DNA from: Tretioscincus oriximinensis
Taxonomy: Eukaryota > Chordata > Lepidosauria > Squamata > Gymnophthalmidae
Assembly: GCA_022410635.1 (NCBI GenBank)
Contig: JAJVDF010000027.1
Location: 3,807,058 to 3,871,057 of the forward strand
Direction of reading: 5' to 3'
Length of the DNA stretch: 64,000 nucleotides
Part shown: positions 48,378 to 58,539 of the stretch, piece by piece
Numbering within the stretch: position 1 is the stretch's first letter
Layout: every line of letters begins with the position of its first letter
Notes under the pieces: model-generated
The model's input: only the letters and a program-made list of their open reading frames with translations
Database searches by the model: none
What the model was told of the DNA's origin: nothing
Translations under genes and position numbers: made by a program

Positions 48378-48597
48378 GGTATAAATGGATACTAGGATGG
48401 ATGTCTGGATGTTGCCTCCGAGATGGAGCAACAGGCAGGACTCCTTTAATACCATTTGCAGGGAGTCATGAACAGGAGCACATTTTGCTTTCCTCTGTTC
48501 AGACTGCCCAGGTGCATCTGGTGGGCCTCTGTGAGACAGAATGCTGGACTAGATGGGCTGTGGCCTGATCCAGTATGGCTCTTCTTATGTTCTTATT
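48378..48597 (+). mobile_element. CR1 LINE 3' end
   Basis: Contains GGATGTTGCCTCCGAGATGG, AGCAACAGGCAGGACTCC, CAGACTGCCCAGGTGCATCT, GAATGCTGGACTAGATGGGC and ends in TCTTATGTTCTTA. Well preserved; lies just before the AGPAT4 CpG island. Confidence 0.87.
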
Positions 48598-48717
48598 ATT
48601 AGAAGCAACTGAAGGTTTTCGAGAGTCTCCCAGTAATGGAGTCCACAGCCTCAGGCCTACTCCAGGATGGAGGGGGAGGCAGGCAGGGCCAGGCGGCAGG
48701 GCCAGGCAGGGCCAGCC

Positions 48718-48726
48718 TCACGTGAC
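48718..48726 (+). promoter_or_regulatory. CLEAR/USF-type E-box TCACGTGAC
   Basis: Nine of ten bases of the CLEAR motif GTCACGTGAC (here CTCACGTGAC) in the CpG island. Such sites bind MiT/TFE or USF factors in general; function here is inference. Confidence 0.4.
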
Positions 48727-48792
48727 CCCACTTCCGCCTGCGAGAGCGACATCGTCCTCCTGCCGCGACTGCAGACGGGCAGGTGGGGCGTA

Positions 48793-48960
48793 GGCAGAAT
48801 GACCTCACGGTGTGGGTCAGCTCTTTGGAGCTTTACATACTGCTCAAAGACAATTAAGGGACACTTTAACACAACAGTGTAATACTAAGTGTTCCCATAA
48901 TTGTTCTGAGCAGTGTCGTATATAGGCCAGTGGAACAAATAAGTGACGTGAGGGTGCAGC
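48793..48960. mobile_element. Foldback element inside the CpG island
   Basis: ACTGCTCAAAGACAATTAAG pairs with AATTGTTCTGAGCAGT, and GGGACACTT with AAGTGTTCCC. The right end ACGTGAGGGTGCAGC resembles the end of the 50811 element (ATGTGGGGGTGCAGC). Confidence 0.6.
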
Positions 48961-49559
48961 CCCCAGTCCAACATGTTGCTTCCCATCTTTCTCCTCCACT
49001 TGGCCGAGTTTCTTTTTCATTAACCCCGCGGAGTGATTCAGGGGAGCAGCGGCGCCCTGCAGGGCAGGCAGGAGCCCAGTGTGAGCCTGGAAGCCGCAAT
49101 CAACGGAGCCTTTTCTTTGCCTGGAAGGAGGCGGGAGGAGGGAAGGATGGCCCACAAAGGCCTTTTGTTCGGAGCCTGGTGGTTCCTGAGGCAGCTGAAC
49201 AAACACAACACTGAGGGGGGAAAGCGGCGGCGGCGACGCTCTCCTGTCCCCGGGGCTACGGCGGGGCTTTGAGGAGACGCGGCCGTGAGGAGAAGCGGGA
49301 TCCCTTTTCACGCCCTTTTCTCCCTCAGGCAGGGCCGGCTGTGTGGCGCGGCGGCTGGCAAGGGAAGGAAGTGACATGAGGGGGCGATGGCGGGGCCGCT
49401 ACTCCGTCCTCACGTCAGCCCAAGCCGGGGCCTCCCCTCTCTCCCGCTCGGCCGCCACAGATGTAGCCCAGGCCCCGCCCCAGGGGTGGAGCCCGCCCGG
49501 CTTCCTTCCCCGCTCTCCATCCATAGTCCCTGACGGACTTCTTGCCGTGCATGCAAAGT

Positions 49560-49677
49560 AAAGGGCGAATCCCGGGCGGGCGGCCTCGGCTGGGCTCCTT
49601 CCTGTTCTTCGCGCCGCTTTTCTCCACACAGGCAGCACAGCGCCTATGTCCGCCCGGGCCGGGCCGGCGAGCACGAG
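49560..49677 (+). other. AGPAT4: Candidate non-coding first exon of AGPAT4 with donor at 49678
   Basis: The sequence CACGAG followed by GTAGGC gives a good splice donor (GT at 49678-49679) near the centre of the CpG island. Joining it to the acceptor at 63796 would give a plausible 5' UTR. The start is arbitrary; no TATA box was seen, as usual for CpG-island promoters. Other donors in the island cannot be ruled out. Confidence 0.35.
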
Positions 49678-49851
49678 GTAGGCGGTGGCGGGACCCGCTT
49701 GGCTTTCCCTTGGCCGGGACTTGTGGGGAAGGAGCGAGGAGCGTCTGAGGCGCCTCTCCCTCGCCTGAGGACTTGTGCGCGCNCCCCCGTCCCCGCGGAG
49801 CCCCATTCTGGGCCGGATCCCGCCATCTACATGCCTGGGTGGGTAGCCTAT

Positions 49852-50004
49852 GGCTGCATCCCCACATCGCGCGTTTATCCCGCTCTCGTTGGACGTGCCG
49901 CAACAAAGCACGGCGGGGAGGGNCTTTATTTCAGCCTATCTGGGCTCTATATTGGGGAACATCCCATTATAAGTGGGATGAATAAGGGATGCGGGGATGC
50001 GGCC
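49852..50004. mobile_element. GGCTGCATCCCCACA-type TIR element
   Basis: The left end GGCTGCATCCCCACATCGCG and right end GATGCGGGGATGCGGCC are inverses, as are TTTATCCC and GGGATGAATAA inside. Same family as 50811-50940. Confidence 0.72.
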
Positions 50005-50160
50005 AAGCTCTTCCCCGAGGTATAAGCAAGTGGGCGGGGGGTGGGGGTGGGGGAGGCTCAGTGGGGACCCCTGGGCGCTTCTGATTCCCGCGCTGATCGT
50101 CCTGGGGACCTGGCTGGATGGGAAGGGCGTTTCCTGGCACTTTGTGTAAGTTTTGCAGGC

Positions 50161-50222
50161 TGCAGTGGGTGTGTGTGTGTGTGTGGGTGGGGTGGGGTGT
50201 GTGGGTGGGGGGGTGGGTGCTG
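50161..50222 (+). repeat. (GT)n / GGGT-rich tract with G-quadruplex potential
   Basis: GTGTGTGTGTGTGTGGG followed by GGTGGGGTGTGTGGGTGGGG on the + strand, just inside the predicted AGPAT4 intron. Confidence 0.85.
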
Positions 50223-50495
50223 CGCTGCCCCCAATCCACTTCTCTTTTCTGCCGTCTCTGAAGCGGAGATGTTTGGGTGAATCGAAGCTTCTGCGATTGA
50301 ACGGCATTCTGTGCCTCCCATTGAAAGAAATAGCGGGTGGGGGAAGCTTTCCAGGCCCTCAGTGGTGCCTGGGCATCCATTCATTCTGGGGTTGGGGGGG
50401 GGGGGGGGAGACACAGAGAACAACAAGCGCTGAGGTTTTCCTGCTCCGCGTTGCTTTCCTTTTGTATCTTCCAACACGCTCTCTTTCCCCTCGCA

Positions 50496-50509
50496 GTTCC
50501 CATGGAAAC
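50496..50509 (+). promoter_or_regulatory. RFX X-box-like site GTTCCCATGGAAAC
   Basis: Near match to the palindromic X-box consensus GTTGCCATGGAAAC bound by RFX factors. It lies about 0.8 kb downstream of the predicted AGPAT4 first exon, near the edge of the GC-rich region. Confidence 0.5.
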
Positions 50510-50671
50510 AGACCTCCAAAAATCACACACCCAGACTATGAGTCTTGCCTTCCAAACCTAGACTTTCCGCAAGGGCCTTTGGGTGGGTCGGTGGGTTTAT
50601 GGTTTCAGGTTCAATTTTGATCATCCACCACCATCATTCCGACCTCAAAGAGGAGATGGAGGAGGGAACAG

Positions 50672-50685
50672 GTTGCCGTGGAAAC
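50672..50685 (+). promoter_or_regulatory. RFX X-box-like site GTTGCCGTGGAAAC
   Basis: One mismatch from GTTGCCATGGAAAC, same orientation as and 176 bp from the site at 50496. Both are followed by AGAC. Confidence 0.55.
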
Positions 50686-50810
50686 AGACATCTGTGACAT
50701 TCTATTTACAGCCACTTTGCTGTATTTGGGAGGGGGTGGTGGGGGTACCCAACAGGATCAGCTTTTTGTTACCAAGGTCCTGTCCCCACTGAGCCTTATT
50801 CTACACTATA

Positions 50811-50940
50811 GCTGCATCCCCATATTAATTTATTCATTCCACCATAACTGGATATTCCACAACAAAGCATGGATATTCTGGAATAAATCCATCCCCACAG
50901 TGCTTTATAGTGGAATAAATAAGTAATGTGGGGGTGCAGC
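50811..50940. mobile_element. GGCTGCATCCCCACA-type TIR element
   Basis: GCTGCATCCCCATATTAATT at the left and AAGTAATGTGGGGGTGCAGC at the right are inverses. TTTATTCATTCCA pairs with TGGAATAAATAA, and ATATTCCA with TGGATATTCTGGAA. Confidence 0.75.
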
Positions 50941-51952
50941 CTTTACCTCTGAATAGGAACCTGCCATCTACAAGCTTGTGCAGACTATGGCAGGCCCAAA
51001 GTATCCCAGCTCAGTTATAGCTCCCAAATGTCTTTGCCGTATTTTGTATTTTTGTAAAAAAGTAAAGTGAGGTCTGTTGGGGAGGGGTAGGCATCGTAGT
51101 TGATTTGTAGTAAGACTCATTTAAAGTTGCACGGAACAGGAAGGTTTGGGATTTCTTTTTAAAGACTATGTTGATGCTTTCCTTAATATGTCAAGCAAGG
51201 GCAACTTGTCTGGCCTAGTTGGCAGAGATAGTAGTGGAACACCATTGTTATTAAAAAGGAAAAAAAGTCCATCTAACCACCCTCAGAGCTGCCAAAGTAG
51301 GTGGTTAAAGGAGAGCCCTTTACACAAGCCCATTTGCCTCTGCACAGGATGAAATGTTGGTCTCTCAACAAGTGGAAGCTGATTGAGCGAAACCCCCGGC
51401 AGAGATTTCAGGGGGCTCTTGCATCATACCCTGTTTTTAGCAGGGTGCAATGCTTAAATCCTCACTTTTTCAAGATGATGGAGGGCCGTGGCCTTGGTCA
51501 CATGCAAATTTTAATTNTTCAGTTTTCGTAAAATGGAGAGGAATGACTTTGTTGCTGAGTTCTTCCATTCTGAAAGTGGGCTGAAGGGGGAAGGGGGGTA
51601 AATTTAGGTGTGACCAGAGCCTGTGTGAACTGAAATTTGACTTGAGAAAATCTTATTGCATCCCATAGTGCATCTTTTCCTCTTCATTTTCATTAGTTTG
51701 TCTGCTGCTCCTGGCTGCCATCAAATTAAAGCCAATTGCTAGTTGACCACATGGGCATCTTCTCTATGCAGTTTTCTTGGCAGAGATAACAGCCCGCCTT
51801 CCAGGGAGAAGCTGGAGAAGTAAACAATAAACTCTGGACTGCTTACATTACCACTGAACTGCAGCCCCTACCTGACTTTCTATACAAAAATGTAAAACAT
51901 CCTGATAGAAGGACGACTGGCAGTGTACAAAGGGGGGGGGGGGGGAAGCAAC

Positions 51953-52216
51953 TTAGTCCTTTTGTGCACCAAGCCTTATTCTGGGGTATGTCTCAGAATA
52001 GAAGTCTATGTTAGTATACAGGTGGCAGATCCCAAGATATACCCCAAAATAAAACTGTGTGTGTAAAAGGGTCTTAGGGTGAATTTGAATTGACCCTACT
52101 CTGAACTATATCTTGGAATAAGGATCTGCCATTCAGATACTGAGTGGCATGCAATGGCCAAGTCTCATTCTCAGATAGAGCCCAGAAATAAAGCACAGTG
52201 CGAATTCATCCCTTGT
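51953..52216. mobile_element. Foldback element with TTATTC/GAATAA arms
   Basis: TAGTCCTTTTGTGCACC at the left is an imperfect inverse of GTGCGAATTCATCCCTT at the right. Internal CCTTATTCTGGGGTATGTC and AGATATACCCCAAAATAA pair. Related in style to the neighbouring TIR elements. Confidence 0.5.
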
Positions 52217-53844
52217 CTACACATAGGATGAGCTACAATTAGACACTAAGATGACTACATCTTGGTTTTTTCAAGTGTTTCCCCAAAGGAGCTGCCTGAC
52301 ATGTTTGAACAGGCAGGAAAACTGAGCATCAGCTAATGATTTCAACACTTGCCTAGGTATATATATAGCAGTGGGGTTTCTTGATTTATCTGGAACATAT
52401 ATACAGTATATGCATTATCTGGATGCCTGCAATTAAATGCTACCACGTATTCAAAGCTTTATTTTTATTTCTTTGAGCTAAGTGTTATTCCAATATTTAG
52501 CCAAGAGAAGTGAAGCAGTGATGTATCGTCATAATCTGTCATAAACAAACACTTGAAGGTGAGCTTTTTCTGTATTCAGTAGAGCATTTTTCAAAGTAAT
52601 CCTGTGAAATTTGCCTATGTAGTGTAACTATTGGCAGATATTTTCTTGGAAAAGATATCCATTCAGAAACTTACACTGAACTGTCTAAAATGGGTCAAAT
52701 AGCAGTGCTCTGGATCGAAAGCTGGCTTCTTGAGCTTTCTTACTGCCTCCTGAGTGCAGATTACATTTAAGTCAAGTTTTATTTCTCTCAAGTGCAAGAA
52801 AAATAAGCCAGAAAAATACACTGTAAAGCTCTTGATCTGTTTTCTGTGGGACTGGGACATGCATATGGTCTCAATTACTAAAAGCAAAGAACGTAACACA
52901 TTTTGTGAAGAAAAGCATTGTCCAAAATTGGCTATCAATGAAATTTCTCTTTTCAGTGTCTGAATTCTTATTTGGGGAAGCATAAGTTCTTTCTCTAGCA
53001 TAAGTCTCCTTCCCCCATTTCCAGTGTTAAAGTTCAGCTTTGTAAGGCTATCGAGTGCAAATGCTTACCTTGGAATAGGCACTATTGATTTTAGTCAGAC
53101 GTTTTAGTAGAAAGTATATGGAACAATCTTCATAGAGTAATTGATATTATGAGAATATTTGGCAGTGCCTTCTGTCTCCATTCAATCCAATGTGAAATGG
53201 GATATTGAATTAATGAGATAGAGATAACCCAATAGCACATANAAAGTGAAATCCGTTTAGGCGGTCAACACTGGATTGCAAATTGTTATTCTTGTTTCAG
53301 TTTTCTTTTAATGTTTCAGTTTTCTTTTGCTGCTCCTCAAATGAAGTATCTCCTGAACTGATAATAGAATGAATCTCTGTTGCTTTCAGAAGCAACAGTT
53401 GCTATGCGTGTGTCCTTCAACAGTGCTATAGTAGGAAAGCTTCTGTGTCAAAAAACAAGTGTTTGTGTTTAAAGGGATTGCTTTTCTCAGTTTGATTGTT
53501 ATATTGCAATTATATTGCAATATATTGTTATATTTTCTCTAGATTTCCCCCGCTGTTCTTCTGCCACTCAGTGATGATTCCAAACTGTCCTGTTTGTGAG
53601 GCTTATCTGTGTATCTAGGGAAACAAAATGACAAGCTCATGACATGTTCTTGGTTGTTTCCAAATGCAAGACAAAAAATAATGGGCTGAAATAATGGGCA
53701 AATCAAATTCCAGCTGAATACCAGGAAAAACAAACAAACCCTATATTAAAAATGGTTCAACAAGGGAATTNCTGGTATAGGAAAGTGTTGACCTCTCTTT
53801 ATTTGTTTCGTTAAGATGGAAGATGAACAGATGTATACTTAAAT

Positions 53845-53985
53845 TAGAGTCATAAGATCATAGAGTTGGAAGGGACTGTCAGGGCATCAAATCTAAACTC
53901 ATGCTCAACTCAGGAATCGCTAAAGCATCCCAGACAAATTACTGTTCAGCCTCTGTTTAAAAGTTCCATCAAAGATGCTTTGATT
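53845..53985 (-). mobile_element. CR1 LINE 3' end fragment (reverse)
   Basis: GTCATAAGATCATAGAGTTG followed by GAAGGGACTGTCAGGGCATC is the reversed CR1 terminus (CCCTTCCAACTCTATGAT). It is followed by the reversed ORF2 tail. Confidence 0.7.
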
Positions 53986-54121
53986 TTTATCTGTTTTGCA
54001 TANAAATTCAGACTCAATCTTCAGTGTCTCTGTGCATTAAATTAGTGGCATTTTTTCATACTGTATGGGATAGATCTGTAATTATCAAGAGATAAGCTTA
54101 ACATGAGTGAGGCAAAGCTTA

Positions 54122-54345
54122 ACTTTGTGAGACTCTTATCTGGAAGTCTCCAGGTTCNATTCTGCACTCCTCCACAAGGCCAGATGGGTGACCTTGGCTT
54201 AGTCAAAATTCTGNCACACCTGCTTAACAAGGTGTTTGTTGTGAAGAGGAGAACAAAAGGTTATGTATGCTGCTTTGATTCNCTTTGGGTTGAGAAAAGG
54301 GGGTTGAGTATAAAACATGACTTCTCCTTTGTGACTTCTTCCAAG
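54122..54345 (+). mobile_element. tRNA-derived SINE, family A (degraded)
   Basis: Recognised by TCTGCACTCCTCCACAAGGC, CCAGATGGGTGACCTTGG and the tail CTTTGGGTTGAGAAAAGGGG. The head is poor, and three N bases fall in the copy. Confidence 0.75.
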
Positions 54346-55318
54346 ACTAGCTTGGTGGGGAAATTGAAGCTATTTGGTTCAAAATTAACTATCATCTTCT
54401 TCTACTTGAGCAAGCAAATTATTTTGGCCCTTCTTTCTACCCTTGATTCTGAATATCAGAATTTGTTTGATTCTAAAGATTGGTCCATACATGGCCAGAA
54501 TCTCTCTTACTGAGTTTAAATGAGAAAGGTNGTAGAAAGATTTGCTTTGGGGTAGTAAGGGAATCTTCTGCATCAAAGGGTCTAGTTACACACAGTGCTG
54601 TTTGGCTAAAGGGATTGGGGACTTGACCATACATTTTCAAGCTATACATGTCCACAGTCTGGTTCAAATTTAGTCTTCTTGGATCTCATGTCATTATTCC
54701 TTGTTCTTACTGAAGAAAGTCCATAATAATGGGGTTTGGTTCATACAAAATGCAGATTTCAAATACTTGGTGTGTGNTATCGAATCTAAAGATGTACCGA
54801 ACATTGTATTGATGAAGATTTAAAATCAAATGTGCAGCCAGGGCCTTAGAGACTTGCAGAGAAAAAGAATTGGTAGCTTGAACTTTTGTAGACTTAGGCT
54901 GCTTCCCCATTGCAAGTTTAAAATTTTGTGACATCAAACCCCCCAGAAGTCATTGCTGCACTTGTCTTACTACAATTCCCAGCACTCTCTGTGACCAGGG
55001 AGCCAATGAGCTTTTACACGATGGCCCAAAGTCTTGTAAGGAAGACCCCACTAAAGCTTTCTTTCGAATTATGTTGCTGAATCAGAAGAAATGAGCAAAT
55101 AGAAAAACCGGGACAAAAGGCCCTTTTGGTGAGTGGATAGCTGAACCTCTGGGGGAAAATGGGTAGCTAACTTGCTAAATATCCTTAATGGGGAAACAAC
55201 TTAAGTCTTGCTTCCTCAGTCTATAGATGTTCATGTTTCCAGATTTATTCTCTGTTAGACTATAAGTGATCCTAGACCCCCCTTGTTTACTGATCCAGAC
55301 TAAACAGCTACATCTGCA

Positions 55319-55612
55319 GGCACGGATAGCTCAGTTGCTAAGGAATCCGCCTCTCATCTGGGAAATGGGGTTTCAAAGCCCTGTGCGGGACATGGGGAGG
55401 GGTGAGCACCTTCCACTAGCCTGTAGTTCTAGCCAACCCAGCTATTCGAAAGCATGAATTGCAAGAAATTGCAAGAAATTGCAACTGACTGCAGGTAGAT
55501 ACATAGGAACCACCAGAGCCTGGTGGGGAAGATAGAATGTCAGCCTTTGGGCAAAAATACCCTTGTAAGCCGCTTTGGGTCCCTTTGAAAAGTGAGAAAA
55601 GCAGGGTATAAG
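55319..55612 (+). mobile_element. tRNA-derived SINE, family B
   Basis: A perfect Pol III A-box (TAGCTCAGTTG), a B-box-like GGTTTCAAAGCCC, the shared body, and the tail TTGTAAGCCGCTTTGGGTCC then AGCAGGGTATAAG. About 85-90% similar by eye to the 37775 copy; the AATTGCAAG unit is duplicated. Confidence 0.88.
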
Positions 55613-56832
55613 TGAGGTTGGTACATTTTTGCAAGATCTTCTGAAAGAGAAAATTGGCAGTGTTTCAAGGATCAGCTGGAAAGATCAAGGGTTTTTGTTA
55701 AACCTGTGCAACATTATATTCAGCAGAAGGATCAGAGCTCGGATACAGCTGTTGTTTGTATCCCAGTAGATTGAGGGTGGGTGGGAGAGGTTAGACCCAA
55801 GAGATCATTGAATTTATTTTCAAGGCTTACCTGAGCCAATACAGAAATTAGAATCTATGATTATCTGCTCAAATTGCAAGAACTAGGGAAGTTTTTAAAC
55901 AATAGTGTTCCCACCACTATTCTTAATCCTAACCCATTTTTCTAGAAACATGTGTCAGCTATTAAATTTGCCACATATACGGTTANTGTGGTGTTATTTC
56001 CAGAAGGTCGTCTTTTTCCTTGCTAGTAAACGGAAGGCGATGTCTGGTGACTAAAAGGAGTTAAAAAAACAAATACAAAGACTTGTTTCTCTTACATGGA
56101 AAATTAATTAGACAGAAACAAAATGAAGGCNCTGGAGTCACAGCAAGCATGCGATTCTTTTATTTCTTCTCTATTTTTAACTTTTTATTGGCAAACATAT
56201 TTCTAGATATATGTAAGAGTTGTTAACTTTCCCATGGCTGTGAAACAATCTTGTTATAGGTCACAGCTAAATTTACACTCATTATAAACTTAAATGCAGG
56301 TAGNGGAGCCTTTCACATCTGATTATATCTGCAAAACAGAAAAGAAAACAAATAGCATAACTGCACATATGTATATTTTCAAAAAGTCTTAACAAATTCT
56401 GCTTCATAATTGATGTAAAGTTTGGCCTTTTTAAAGATGCATCGATGTTTGCAGTTCAGTGGCCATCTAAGGTATTGGATTTCTGATTTCAGCAATGCAA
56501 AAATGAAGTCCTGGCTGTTTTTTTAAAATATATATATATATATGTAGAGACCTGTTTATACACAAGCTATACAACAGTATTGCTCCTTGGTGCCTAGACA
56601 TCTGCTGGGTGCATGTATCACAGCATGGGGCCATCACCAGGCAATAAAGGGTTTTTGTTCTGAGTGTGGCATTTGCTATAGTTTGGTTATGGTTTCTGTC
56701 AGCAAGTGAAATGCCATAAAATGCGTAAATTGTAAAAGTGGCAATCAAAATCTAGAGAAAAGATGCACTAGAGTCCCATAGATGGTGGATAAGGGACACA
56801 CCACTTTCATGTCCTATCCCAAAGTATTTTAA

Positions 56833-57108
56833 GAAGAAGAACTGGGTTCTTATACCCCGCTTTCTCACCTTTCAAAGGGACTCAAAGCACCTTACATGGG
56901 TATCTTCCCCACCAGGCTGTGGTGGTTCCAGTTTATCTACTTGCAGTCAATTGCAATTTTCTTGCAATTCTTGCTTTAGAATAGCTGGGTTGGCTAGAGC
57001 TACAGGCTAAGAGAAAGTGCTCACTCCTCGTCATGTCCGACACAGGGCTTCGAAACCCGATCTCCCAGATGAGAGACCATTTCCTTAGCAACTGAGCCAT
57101 TCATACCA
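56833..57108 (-). mobile_element. tRNA-derived SINE, family B (reverse)
   Basis: The reverse complement of the family B body: GGGTTCTTATACCCCGCTTT (tail), GGGCTTCGAAACCCGATCTC (B-box region) and CTTAGCAACTGAGCCATTCA (A-box region). Confidence 0.87.
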
Positions 57109-57298
57109 TTAAGACTNACTCTGCTTCTTGAGACTGCCTTCCTTTTGGCTGCTCCTCTGGATAGAACCTTTTACTTTCCAATGCCTGTTGTACCTGGGAG
57201 AAAAATCACTTTTTCATACCTATTATGTGGGAATCCTAAGCTAGCATCTGTTTTGCATTTTCCAAACTACTAAAAGTTTCTTGTGGATTTTTAAAAAA

Positions 57299-57513
57299 AT
57301 AGCCATGTTAGTCTTTGTTTAGAAAGTCCAGCAAAGGAGCTAGCAGCACTTTGAGACTAACTTGAGAAAAGTGGTTGGCATAAGCTTTCGTAGACAGGTC
57401 TATTTCTTCAGATGCATCTGTCTACGAAAGCTTATGCCAACCACTTTTCTCAAGTTAGTCTCAAAGTGCTGCTAGCTCCTTTGCTGGACTTTCTGCTAGA
57501 CTAACACGGCTAT
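57299..57513. mobile_element. Near-perfect long hairpin element of the AAGCTTTCGTAGAC family
   Basis: The left arm is about 57299-57397 and the right arm about 57418-57513, pairing over some 95 bp with a 20-nt loop (GTCTATTTCTTCAGATGCAT). Inner arms are TAAGCTTTCGTAGACAG and CTGTCTACGAAAGCTTA. The ends read ATAGCCATGTTAGTCT and AGACTAACACGGCTAT. Confidence 0.85.
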
Positions 57514-57523
57514 TTCTCTGAAT

Positions 57524-58008
57524 TTGTTTAGAAAGTCCAGCAATGAGGGGTAGACTGCGCCTAAAACAATTGGTTGCCAGAACACCAAGCCCCCCCCCCC
57601 CACACACACACATATGGCTATTGTTTGTATAGCAGCACAGCGGGAGGGAGAGAGCAAGCAAGGATGTCAAACCCACAAACCCCATACACCAGGGGCCAAA
57701 GTCTCCACCCAGCACATATAAGAATTCTCATATAGGTGCCAGAGCTGATTCATGTGCACATGCAGAAAGCATCACATGACACAGCAAGCTCAATGGCAGC
57801 ACAGCTTTCAAAAAGCTAGTAAAACACCTAGTGGGCGAGCCAACTTCATCAGGGACTCACATGGGCAGGGGGGCACATTATCAGGGGGGCACTTACCNTC
57901 AGGCAACCTGGTACGCTGGCCAATCTGCCTCTACTTGTAGCACTTTGGAGAGTAACAATGAGCTTTTGTAGACAAGGTTACTTCTCCAGACACATGAAGT
58001 TGGATTAA
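57524..58008. mobile_element. Second AAGCTTTCGTAGAC-family copy, split by another sequence
   Basis: TTTGTTTAGAAAGTCCAGCA (57522-57541) repeats the start of the neighbouring hairpin. Its continuation, CTTGTAGCACTTTGGAGAGT and GAGCTTTTGTAGACAAGG, appears only at about 57935-58008. The roughly 390 bp between, with C-run, CA repeat and GGCAACC ends, looks like an insertion. Confidence 0.5.
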
Positions 58009-58271
58009 AATTAAGGTATGACCAGGATGTTGGTGAAGACAGACAGAAACTTGCTATCAAATTTGAATGCATATCTATTGCAGAGAAATTTTATGTTTCA
58101 TCATTGAGTAATTTGAAGAGTTTTGAACTGTACTTTTTTTATTAATGTATGAATCAATATTCTTGTTTACTTTCAGTGTTAAGTTGTAAACTAAATGGAG
58201 ACTTTTATTGAAACTATGATATGCAAATAAATATTTTTAAATGATGATGTTTCCTGGTACCTAAAGCAATG

Positions 58272-58510
58272 TTGCATTGGTTAGAGCGTACACTGGTTAG
58301 AGATTATCTGGTAGTCTCTTGGTTCGATTCCATGCTCCTCCATGAAGCCAGATGGGTGACTTTGGGCCAGTCGCAGTTCTTTAGAAATCTCTCGGCCACA
58401 CTTACTTCACAGGGGTCTGTTGTGGAGAAAGTAACAAAACCTATTATGTGTCGCCCTTTGGTGAAATCACTGATTTTTCTAATTATATAAGGAGGGAAAC
58501 TTTGACTTTT
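58272..58510 (+). mobile_element. tRNA-derived SINE, family A, with repeated head
   Basis: Has GGTTAGAG twice within 25 nt at the head, the B-box GGTTCGATTCC, CATGAAGCCAGATGGGTGAC and GTCGCAGTTCTTTAGAA. Resembles the 11208 copy in both the doubled head and the divergent tail. Confidence 0.75.
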
Positions 58511-58539
58511 TGACTGAATGAGTTAAGAAGCAGTATGCC

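Larger units (their letters stand above)
21871..48639. other. Intergenic region between PRKN and AGPAT4
   Basis: No exon with protein similarity that I recognise. Repeats listed separately occupy much of it. Stretches in which I see nothing identifiable are 22595-23770, 24050-24885, 26260-27460, 28575-30139, 31815-33237, 34350-35734, 36470-37370, 38170-40216, 40572-42724 and 46975-48377. Confidence 0.8.
48640..50100 (+). promoter_or_regulatory. AGPAT4: CpG island, probable AGPAT4 promoter
   Basis: The only long non-repeat GC-rich, CpG-dense block in the window, standing out against AT-rich flanks. It contains GC boxes (CCCCGCCCC at 49473-49481), an E-box TCACGTGAC at 48718-48726 and a CRE-like ACGTCA at 49412-49417. 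It lies 14 kb upstream of the first AGPAT4 coding exon, the usual position for a promoter with a non-coding exon 1. Two foldback elements (48793-48960 and 49852-50004) lie inside or at its edge. All ORFs here are GC-rich artefacts. Confidence 0.75.

Noticed and set aside
49399..49911. Two overlapping ORFs of 160-170 codons on - in the CpG island
   Set aside because: They overlap in different frames, are Arg/Pro/Gly-rich from GC content, and lack similarity or conserved start context. They lie antisense to the predicted AGPAT4 exon 1.
55319..55400. Possible tRNA gene
   Set aside because: The A- and B-boxes belong to the head of a SINE with a shared body and tail. It lacks a foldable acceptor stem and recurs at 37775 and 56833.
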